From NCBI RefSeq assembly GCF_954871325.1, contig NC_088776.1, forward strand, positions 62,086,954 through 62,150,953: 64,000 bases of DNA, given 5' to 3'. How positions within the stretch are numbered: position 1 is the stretch's first letter; each line of letters begins with the position of its first letter. The position numbers and the translations under genes are program-made. Shown one piece after another: positions 56,501 to 64,000 of the stretch. Origin of the DNA: Gordionus sp. m RMFG-2023. Taxonomy: Eukaryota > Nematomorpha > Gordioida > Chordodea > Parachordodidae. The notes under the pieces were generated by a model. The model was not told where the DNA came from, searched no databases, and saw nothing but the letters and a program-made list of their open reading frames with translations.

Positions 56501-58688
56501 TTTTATTGAGCAAAGCTTATGTAAGAACGCATTTCGGCTGCTACTTTAAATATTTTTTATGTCTTAAAATAAGCCAAATCAATTTAAAATTTTAAGAGTT
56601 ACGATAGAATATTCATATTTAATAACCAGGACATGCATATTTTAGAAATTCATTAATATTATTTGCAACATACTTAAATAATTGATCCATCCCTACACAT
56701 TTTCTTTAATAATATTTATAAACCACTTTATTTTTTTTAGGTTCATATTAAAATAGAGAAATAAAATGTTGCTTAGTAAAAATGAAAGGAAAATAAAAAT
56801 ATGGTTTTTTTTATATAAAAAAGAGTCCTTCCTAGAGCAAACCTTTTTATTCCAGCTCTAAGTTTAATAATTTTAATTTTTTCAATTAAATCAATGTGAG
56901 ATGTTTAGCGACGTTAGTAATTTATCTAGGATCCTTGTTAATATTTGAGTTATGGAGTAATAATCTTTGGGCTAGATCGAAAAAAATTTGTAAATGATAT
57001 ACTCATAAACAGTACCACTACATACACCTATTTTCACTTAAATCTAAGGAGGTTACTACATGACTATAGATTTTATATTGAAGAAATACATCAGATAAAA
57101 AATAACAGAATATATATTAATTGCATTATATGGATTATGGGTGCGATTTTAATAAAAATATAAACCTTTAGGTATTAACATAGAAATATTTTTTAACATT
57201 CTATAAAAATTATTTAAGAAATTAATAAAAAAAACAAAATTAGGATGTGATTATTATTTGTAATATATTGATTTAATTTTATTAAGCGTCTATAAGTTAT
57301 TAAAATAAATATTTTTATGTTTCTTAGAAACTCTCAAAAATGCGAAAATTCCGAAATTCAATTACAAAATATCTGTATTTATAATAATTTATCGTCATAA
57401 ATCAAATGAAAGTGAAGGTTTGTTTACAAATTATTTTTCAACAATTATTGCATATTAATTTTTTTACATTTTTACTAATAAATTTTTTATATAAAAGTTA
57501 CTCAGACTTAATATCAATTCTAAATGATAAAATATTCTCAATATCATATATATAAAAATATTGAAAATATTTATGTTTAATTTATTTTGAATTTAAATTT
57601 TAATTAAATATGAAGACCTGTAATAGGTTTTGGCTGGGGGGTGCTTATTGGCAAATTTTAGGAAGAGATTATTTTGAATTAAAAAATTCGAACTATATTT
57701 ATTACAACATTAGAAGCCACGAATGACAATTTGAATAGATTGACTTATTTTTGTAAATTATATGACAGTTTTAAGTGGCACCAAATTTCTCCTTGTGACA
57801 CATATAATATAGATGAGCCTAATAATTTATCAAATTTGACAATTAATTTTCATTTTATTTACTTAGGATTAGGATTAACATTTTTATCTAAAAAATTTTT
57901 TTTGTCTAAATCTAAAAATAAATAAGTGTTATGATACGCAATGGAAAGGGTGTACCTCGGGTACTTTTCATTTTTCCTAAATTTTCATTTTTTAATTTGA
58001 ATATTAATAAAAAATACGAAATTTCCATAGTAGAGATATATGTGCTACTTTTAGATATTTTTGAAAAATTTTGCTTTGTCTATTAGTACTTCAATATATT
58101 ATACATAATATAAGCCCGGTCTCCCATATAGAAAGATAAAATCGGGAAAAATATACTCCTAATTTAGGAATGTTTATTAGGAACACACTTAAGATATTTC
58201 CCCAAATCTAGATTTTAATAAATAATAATTTAAACACCATAAAAAAATGTTACACAGGTTAATAAAATGAAATGTATAAGTTGAATGTCAAAAATTAAAT
58301 ATATATATTTATCATTCTATAGATTTTTATTGACTTCCTTTATCGAAATATTAAATTTTAATATTTAAAAAAAAATTATATAGCACGTAGGAATATAACT
58401 TATATAATCGCGTATAAAACTCCAGAAATGAAACAATTTTACGTTAGATTTATATTCCACCACGAATCTATATGGAAAAGTATATTTATAAATTATATAT
58501 ATCCAAATTTTTAACAGTTATCTTTATTTATAATAAATAAATTAATATATAATTTAGAAAAACGAATTTTTACTAAACCAAGTCTGGGTAAATAATTTTT
58601 ATCAATTTAAATACAAATAAATAAATTTATTTTTTTTATACTTTATTTTAAACAGAATCTTTTGAGAAATTTTTGCAAGAAATAGAAG
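41456..58688 (+). CDS. Gene 2: tandem paralogue of gene 1, 3' part beyond window (discontinuous)
   Basis: Recognised exons are 41456-41579, 43231-43376, 43464-43590, 50064-50212, 51375-51489, 54627-54713, 58384-58479, 58558-58587 and 58656-58688. They give 907 nt, about 302 residues, with open phase throughout. Each matches a gene 1 exon in order, phase and length; the exceptions are exon 4 (149 against 143 nt) and exon 6 (87 against 81 nt), both in-frame differences. The leader has a hydrophobic core (KYVLAISLYMILSACHG) followed by a polar start (ESEW), which fits a cleavable signal peptide. In exon 2 about 25 of 49 residues match gene 1. Exon 3 carries FRFPCQFNTYHIYFY, almost identical to gene 1. 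Cysteines in exons 3, 4 and 5 could form disulphides in an exported protein (inference). The gene starts about 1.6 kb after the gene 1 stop, on the same strand, so tandem duplication is the likely origin. Downstream microexons are expected beyond 58688 but none could be fixed with confidence. Confidence 0.72.
43231..43376 (+). CDS. Gene 2 exon 2
   Basis: A 146-nt exon encoding SVNVKILDEGFLKTFEINN, then LRLVQNNSYTIMMKASANIG. The donor is GTGAAA. Length and phase equal those of gene 1 exon 2. Confidence 0.77.
43464..43590 (+). CDS. Gene 2 exon 3
   Basis: A 127-nt exon after an 87-bp intron, encoding IIKFRFPCQFNTYHIYFYV and ending AYTYLKFG. The donor is GTAATT. It is the same length as in gene 1. 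Confidence 0.8.
43591..45344. other. Gene 2 intron 3, part before the foldback element
   Basis: AT-rich intronic sequence. No exon, RNA gene or repeat boundary supported. Confidence 0.4.
46120..46540. repeat. Left-arm subrepeats of the foldback element
   Basis: A unit starting TGACTAAATACTGCCTTGCT at 46120 recurs at 46394 (TGATTAAATACTGCGTTGCT), with an older version at the terminus (45361). The period is about 274 bp. Each unit includes the block around AAGGTGTTAAGCATT. Confidence 0.75.
47900..48650. repeat. Right-arm subrepeats of the foldback element
   Basis: Units in the opposite orientation to the left arm. AACGCAGTATTTCGGTTTCA occurs at 48171 and 48460, giving a period of 289 bp, with further partial units on both sides. 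Each has TCGGTCAAATCA, ATAATGATTTGCACGTAT or a close variant, and TAATGCTTAACACCTTATTG. Confidence 0.78.
49164..50063. other. Gene 2 intron 3, part after the foldback element
   Basis: AT-rich, no supported feature except the exon 4 acceptor at its end. Confidence 0.45.
50064..50212 (+). CDS. Gene 2 exon 4
   Basis: A 149-nt exon with acceptor TTTCTCCTAG and donor GTAAAT. It encodes EKLSYHKETSNLVSFNFSLP followed by CHHMVETYRMNLLTITK. The preceding 6.5-kb intron carries the foldback-like element. Confidence 0.77.
50222..50300. repeat. 33-bp direct tandem repeat
   Basis: AATAAATTTACATGACATAT followed by ATATATTTATAC occurs twice in tandem just after gene 2 exon 4, with a partial third copy. Confidence 0.8.
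51375..51489 (+). CDS. Gene 2 exon 5
   Basis: A 115-nt exon encoding NGIYKLSFQFRICKAWSDET and IKHVKIG, with donor GTATAA. It is the same length as gene 1 exon 5. Confidence 0.8.
51490..54626. other. Gene 2 intron 5
   Basis: AT-rich. A GC-richer block at about 53600-53960 stands out, with runs such as CATACCCACCCACTTCCCC, but no frame or known motif could be supported. It may be an old element or a relic exon of another gene. Confidence 0.35.
54627..54713 (+). CDS. Gene 2 exon 6
   Basis: An 87-nt exon encoding SIIFINRSTYKNKPSLSIMV then FPKKLNG. Acceptor TAAATAG, donor GTATAA. Confidence 0.78.
55195..55783. mobile_element. hAT-like short element, family D (589 bp)
   Basis: Ends CAGCGTCTACATGA and TCATGTAGACGCTG are perfect inverted repeats. 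The element is flanked by a perfect 8-bp duplication, CTCATGAT, at 55187-55194 and 55784-55791. Subterminal GC blocks (CCGCCGCCTTCGCCGGCG near the left, poly-C and CCTACCCC runs near the right) surround an AT-rich core. Non-coding. In intron 6 of gene 2. Confidence 0.9.
55792..58383. other. Gene 2 intron 6, after element D
   Basis: AT-rich. Short random frames only. No exon or repeat supported before exon 7 at 58384. Confidence 0.4.
58384..58479 (+). CDS. Gene 2 exon 7
   Basis: A 96-nt exon encoding ITYIIAYKTPEMKQFYVRF. Acceptor ATATAG, donor GTATAT. It is the same length as gene 1 exon 7. Confidence 0.78.
58558..58587 (+). CDS. Gene 2 exon 8 (30-nt microexon)
   Basis: A 30-nt microexon (KKRIFTKPSLG) 78 bp after exon 7, with acceptor ATAATTTAG and donor GTAAAT, the same signals as in gene 1. 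Confidence 0.72.
58656..58688 (+). CDS. Gene 2 exon 9 (33-nt microexon)
   Basis: A 33-nt microexon (ESFEKFLQEIEG) after a 68-bp intron, with a good acceptor (TTTAAACAG) and donor GTAATA. Confidence 0.68.
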
Positions 58689-59970
58689 GTAATAATTAAA
58701 CTTTTACAATATTTTTTAATAGAATCCAGAGTTAAGGCAGAAACTGTCGAGATAGGGCTTAGACTTAGATATAAAATCTTAATAACCTAACCCCATCATC
58801 TAGATAAAGTATATGAGAGTTCAAATCGCCAATGCAATATGCTAAATGGCTCGATAAGAGCCTAATATGATTAATTCAATATATTAGCCAGAAAAATATT
58901 TACAAAATCGTTGTGAATCTTCAGAGTTTTGTAATATTTACCTTAGATAAAATAATATAGCCGTTTATAAAATCTTATGAAATCGCGCCGTTTAACAAAA
59001 CTAACTTAAAGTTTAGAAGTAATACTATTAAAATAACTAGCGACCCCTCAACAAATTTTGCTGATTAAATCCTAAAATCTCTGATTCCCATGTCATTCTT
59101 TTAACGATAGAAGAAAAATAATTTTTACTAGTTGCATTTTTTTGTAAGTTACTTTAATGTGAAGGTAATTATCGAAGATCATACTCTATCATTGTTTAAA
59201 TTAGCGGTGGCCAATGAAATAAAGAGTGTTTTATTCACTTTAAACCCCATTATTGACACAATACATATTATATAGCCATAACACAAAATCAAAAGGTGTA
59301 GAATCAAGTAACATCTGAATTGAGTATTTTGTTGCTGAAGATTGTAAAGGGTACTTGATGTACAATGATTGCAGGGGCGTTACTAGCCTTTACAATCTCA
59401 GGGGGCTCAACTAAAAAAAATTTTATGGGGGCTTCGCCCTCCATACCTCCTATTTGCGGGCCTTCGACCCGCTTTTTCCCATCCTTCGGCTGGGTTTTAT
59501 ATTAATATAATACATTTTACAAATTTGCTAACTCTGAATAATTATTATGAATTTCATATTTTGTCATTTATTATATGCATACAAAATAAACTAGCATATA
59601 AATACTTAAAACAATATAAGACATTTCTAAAATTATTATTTTATAATACAAAATCTATTTATTACAGTATAAAATATTTTGGTTGCTGATATAAATTTTG
59701 CGTCTAAAGAATTACAAGTGATAGATAAAAAAAGCTTAATTAATTCATACATGCCTCAATTAAAAATAGTTTTTAAAAACTACATATAATATAATTAGCA
59801 ACTTACATTGACAAAAGGTCAAGAAACTAATATAACACTCTGTTATCATTTTTAGACAATGTTTTATAGAATAGACTAATAAGGAAAAATTTATGGGCCT
59901 AACCAAATCAACAATTCTTGGAGAAGAGAATATAAACGACCAATCCAAACCATAAAACTATATGGTGGTT

Positions 59971-61144
59971 CATAAGCGTAGCCATGATTTTCCTAAGGGG
60001 GAGGATTAAAAAATAGTGGGGGCTTCGCCCCCAGACACCCTTTGATGGGGTTTCGGCCCGCTTTTGCCCGGCCTTGGGCCGCGTTACCTTAGTCTATATA
60101 TAGTCATAAAATATTTTTACAAATTTTAATTAAAAAAAATAAGCCTGGAACAAATATAAATATATTTTTATTAGTTTATATAAAATATAATAAATTATTT
60201 GTATATAGATTAATATAAAAGCATGGTAATAATTTATTCCAAACAATTATAAGAAATTTATTTATAAAAAGTAAATAGACATATAGTTGATATTCCTCTA
60301 TTATATAGAATTAGTTACAATATACTAGGTAAAATTCCACTTTTACAGACATATTTGACAGTTAGAGAATATATTACAGTTAATAATTTAACAAATTTTA
60401 CTAAACAATGCTCTTGATAATAAATGTAGCAACAATTTGCATTCAATTATTTAACGCCATCTATTTAGTTTAAGAAAAAATGATATTAAATTTAATATTT
60501 ATTCATTTCAAAATGTCTTTAAAGATATTTTCTGATTTCCTTATTAATATTTTATAGTTTTTGTAAAATATATAATTTTCTATATTGGTAAAAATTACTT
60601 GATTGTCATATGATTATTGATAAAATTAGATATACCGTAAATCTAAGACATATAATATTCCACTATTTGTATTGTGTTTTAATATTTTTATTTAATTTAT
60701 GATTTAATTTCATCAATAGTTTTAATAATATATTTTATTTTTATTAAGTTATATAAATTAAAATTACTCACTTTATAAATAATTATATTTGATATATTAT
60801 ATTATTTAGTAATTTTATTGATTTATTATTAATATTTATAATACATTTCACTTTTGTCAAGACTTATCTTTGGCTTATATTCCATTTATTAAAAAACATT
60901 TCTGGTTCATTTTATATATTTATAAATTTATTTTTCCAAAAATGTATAAATTATGATGAATAGTTTTATAAAAAAATATCAACTTTTGCATTCTTTCTTT
61001 CAAATTATTGTTTAAGATATATGCATACATTTTTAAGGTCATGGAGTGGGGGGAGGACTAAGGTGTATAATTTTTATTAGCTAAAATATTTACAAAAGGT
61101 GATAAATTTCATAAGGGGAGGATTTCCCCTTGGCTACGTCTATG
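59971..61144. mobile_element. hAT-like element A, copy A2, nested in B2
   Basis: The ends are CATAAGCGTAGCCA and GGCTACGTCTATG. A perfect 8-bp duplication, TGGTGGTT, lies at 59963-59970 and 61145-61152. Length is 1174 bp, colinear with A1 over its whole length. The B1 sequence is continuous across the corresponding site, which proves the nesting. Confidence 0.9.
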
Positions 61145-62084
61145 TGGTGGTTAGAGGTTCTCTTAAAAGACACGATGGGAAGCTAGATAAGTAATTGAAT
61201 AAAAAATTGTGAGATATTAAATTTTTAAAAGATTATCTTCCATTTTTAATGATATATAAACAACTACACAGTTGACCACTATTGCTTATAAAATATGCAA
61301 TCATATGCTCTCAGCAGGTGTAATAATAATCTTAAATTACATAGCCACACAAATAATATATGCTTTTGCAGTCATACCCATGTCACTCACAATATTAACT
61401 TATATCAGAATTCATTATGCTAGATAAATTGATAAAATAAAAGCACTAAAAATCTTTAAAAGAAATTATGCAAATGTATGAAGCCTTAAGTTATTTACAA
61501 GGCAGGGATGCTATATTAGAAATGAAACATTTTGTAAAAATAAGAACCAGAGTGATATGATATGATAAAAGAAATTAATTAAGATTTTATACATTATTGT
61601 AGTTTACATCCATTCTGAAATAAATAATAAGATGTTAAATTTTTTAAAAATTCTAAATAAATAGATGGCGTTAAATATTTGAAAGAAATTTATTATTTAT
61701 ATTTATTATCAATTATTAGTAAATTTTATTAAAATATTAACTGTAATATATTATATAACTGTCAAATACGTCTGTAAAATTGATATTTAACAATCTTTTA
61801 TAACCAATTATATCTAATAGGATAATAAACTATATATTTACTTACTTTATATTTACTTACTTTTTATAAATAAATCTCTTATACTTATTTGGATTTGGAC
61901 CTTGAAAAATTTTAAGAAGAGACATGATAATTAAATTTAAATATCAACAATATATTTGATTAGTGATTTTGATCTCGGCTAATTACAATATTAAATTTGT
62001 TAATTTTCAATTAATATTTATTTAATTAGGGTTATATAATAATTTAAATAATAAAAGTCAATAAAGCTTCAACTGTTAATGCTA

Positions 62085-62131
62085 AATAAATATTTAGTCT
62101 TCAACTGTTAATGCTAAATAAATATTTAGTG
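62085..62131. repeat. 30-bp tandem duplication inside B2
   Basis: CTTCAACTGTTAATGCTAAA with the next ten bases (TAAATATTTAG) occurs twice back to back. B1 has one version only, read in reverse near 28785. Confidence 0.75.
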
Positions 62132-62472
62132 AGTGATATTAATATTCTATTTTTAACACAGAATTTGATTGCAAGCTGATATAGTGAAAATATAATTTAT
62201 AAGTATTAAAATAATCTAATAATTAAAATAGTATTCATTTAAGAATAATTTATAAGACTTATTAATTTTTAAATTATATTAAATCTCTATAATACTCAAT
62301 AGAATTATAAACGAAATCATTCAGTGGGCAATCAAAAAAATTTATTTTTAGTTCAAGGGGATATTAAGGAGCCATTAAAAAAAAATTTGCTTCAAGGGGC
62401 TATTCAAATTTTTCAGGGGGCTCGAGCCCCTGCTTTTACCTCCCCCCCCCCTAGCGACGCACTAAATGGGTG

Positions 62473-64000
62473 CTTCGCAGATTTTATATAAGAAATTTTA
62501 AATTATGTAGTTCTATATAAGCATTTCTAAAATTAAGAAAATTTTAGCAACTGTTCAGAATTTAACAGCCGTTCCATCAGATTAGAAAGTGATAAATTCT
62601 TATCCGATCTCGTCTGGATGTATGATGTTTAATTTAAATTATCCAATCAATCTTTAAGGCTTTAAACAAAAATAATCAATAAAGTGACCATTCATATTCG
62701 ATAATTGTTGAGAGATATGTATGGTAGGTTCAAATATTTAATATTTTGTCTCCCGAGACTTAGATTATTTTCACTTTTTGTCAAAAATGTCTTTTTTACA
62801 TAAAAAAATTTATATAATTATATTTAGAAACTTAACTAATATAGAAACTTGTATAAAAGGAAAATAATATCAATAAGATTCTGGTCTACTTATCGTTATA
62901 ATGCGATTGAAAACATTTATTCTGAAAATATTTATGTTTATGTTTAATTGTAGAATATCCAAATCATTTTGTTAGACAGTATAAAGAAGAAAAGTTGTTA
63001 GTATAATAAAAAGAAATATCCGAAATTGGCATTATACAGTATAAATAATATAGAAGGACTAAATATCTGGTTTGTGCCAATATTAGCGAATGTATGCATA
63101 AATTACTCAATCCTTTTTACCAACCACTTATCAAAGTATTGTTGTATTATAATAAATATTTTTATTTATTATATAAAAAATAATTGATAAAAAAATAATG
63201 TTAAAGAGAAATAAATTATATTTTGTATAAATCGGCGATTATTGATTATTTTTTTTTATGTTGTAAAATTCAGAAAGAAATAAAATATTTAATTCAGAAT
63301 TATTGGGCTTCCTTACATTCTTACAGTTTTGAGCCTTCTTACATTTTTTACAATTATAAGGCAAAGAAAAATTATCTTGGCATAACTTCTGGAAAGATTA
63401 GTTCTAAAATTTAATAATAAGTGGGTATTTAGACGAGAAGTACATCCACATATTTATTAACTGGGCAATAAGGTGATCAAAATAATAGATTTTTACTGAC
63501 TTATTACCAATAGAAAAATCTTAGGTTCTTTTTAAAAATATTTTTTCCAACCATAACCGAACGTGACTTCATGAAATTCATGCGTCTTGGTTACTACTTT
63601 ATCCTGGGAAGAAGACATCATGATAAATATATTCGTAGTTCTAGATATCTTTGGTCTACGTTAGCTAATTTTCTGCTATGATTAACTTGACTAACGTTGC
63701 TATAATTAGATTAATTGTAGAAATTTCACACGATTGTTTCTAAGATTTCATTTTTTTCCTCCTTGACTAATGCTTTTTTAATAAAATAACGTTCATAAAT
63801 TTTTTAATAAAATTTTTATATCAGTCAAAAAATTTAATTATCAATGATTAATAGTATACCTCCTATAAAAAAAACATATATATGATAAACATAAAATTTT
63901 TGTCCCTTTTTATAGGAAAAATAATGGCACAAATAATAAATTAAAATTAATTTGGCGAAAAATTTAATAAAGAAAAGTTTTTAAAATTAAGAAAGCTATG
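62473..64000. other. Right edge, presumed gene 2 intron
   Basis: AT-rich. Two acceptor-like sites open short phase-1 stretches (at about 62955 and 63272), each soon ended by a stop. Neither is supported enough to call an exon. The rest of gene 2 is expected beyond the window. Confidence 0.35.

Larger units (their letters stand above)
59372..62464. mobile_element. hAT-like element B, copy B2, inverted and interrupted by A2
   Basis: The left end, CAGGGGCGTTACTAG, and right end, CTAGCGACGCACTA, match the B1 ends in the opposite orientation. Flanks AATGATTG (59364-59371) and AATGGGTG (62465-62472) agree at 6 of 8 bases, so the insertion is older than A2. Without the nested element the copy is about 1.9 kb, close to B1. 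The GC palindromes at both ends and the long AT-rich core are shared with B1. Confidence 0.82.

Noticed and set aside
62955-63007. Phase-1 open stretch EYPNHFVRQYKEEKLLV then stop, possible gene 2 terminal exon
   Set aside because: The acceptor is acceptable, but it has no similarity to the gene 1 terminal exon and comes before any late microexons, so it was not called.
63223-63414. 63-codon open frame near the right edge
   Set aside because: No paralogue, no start or splice support in the needed phase, and composition of random AT-rich sequence.

Overview
The window is very AT-rich nuclear DNA of a eukaryote, most likely an arthropod. It has spliceosomal introns, several hAT-type transposons with 8-bp target duplications, an RTE-type LINE and a satellite array. 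The closest fit I can suggest is a sap-feeding or galling hemipteran (aphid, adelgid or phylloxera relative). That rests on the microexon style of the genes, which recalls aphid bicycle effector genes, and it is an inference. No rRNA gene, CRISPR array or prokaryotic operon was seen, and no complete tRNA gene.

The main content is two giant, tandem, same-strand paralogous genes that simple open-frame inspection misses because their exons are tiny and widely spaced. Gene 1 runs from an ATG at 438 to a probable stop at 39866. Gene 2 starts at 41456 and runs off the right edge; its last recognised exon ends at 58688. Nine exons (124, 146, 127, 143/149, 115, 81/87, 96, 30 and 33 nt) pair one to one between the copies. 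They share splice phases and similar residues, while the introns have diverged in size and content. Exon 1 encodes a signal-peptide-like leader, so both products are probably secreted. From about 16 kb gene 1 becomes a chain of symmetric phase-1 microexons of 12 to 45 nt. Some are tandem duplicates, and a later set (31.0-33.6 kb) encodes short acidic pieces often ending in a Pro-Gly. The predicted gene 1 product is about 446 residues spread over 39 kb. No known family was recognised.

Everything else lies mostly inside the introns. Gene 1 introns hold a decayed copy of a widespread zinc-binding, transposon-associated protein (about 1.75-2.6 kb), a decayed hAT transposase tail (5.3-6.3 kb), hAT-like element A1 (6853-8124), an RTE LINE with a tRNA-like head (19429-22053), a roughly 300-bp satellite with higher-order structure (23.9-26.5 kb), hAT-like element B1 (28441-30414), a 353-bp hAT MITE (35604-35956) and a decayed reverse-transcriptase-like fossil (about 37.6-39.3 kb). 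Gene 2 introns hold a 3.8-kb foldback-like element (45357-49152), a 589-bp hAT-like element (55195-55783) and element B2 (59372-62464), which was itself interrupted by element A2 (59971-61144).

All exon calls rest on open phase, splice signals and, for the first nine exons, the match between paralogues. There is no transcript evidence here. The late microexons of gene 1 have no second copy in the window and are less certain; others probably remain undetected in the long introns.
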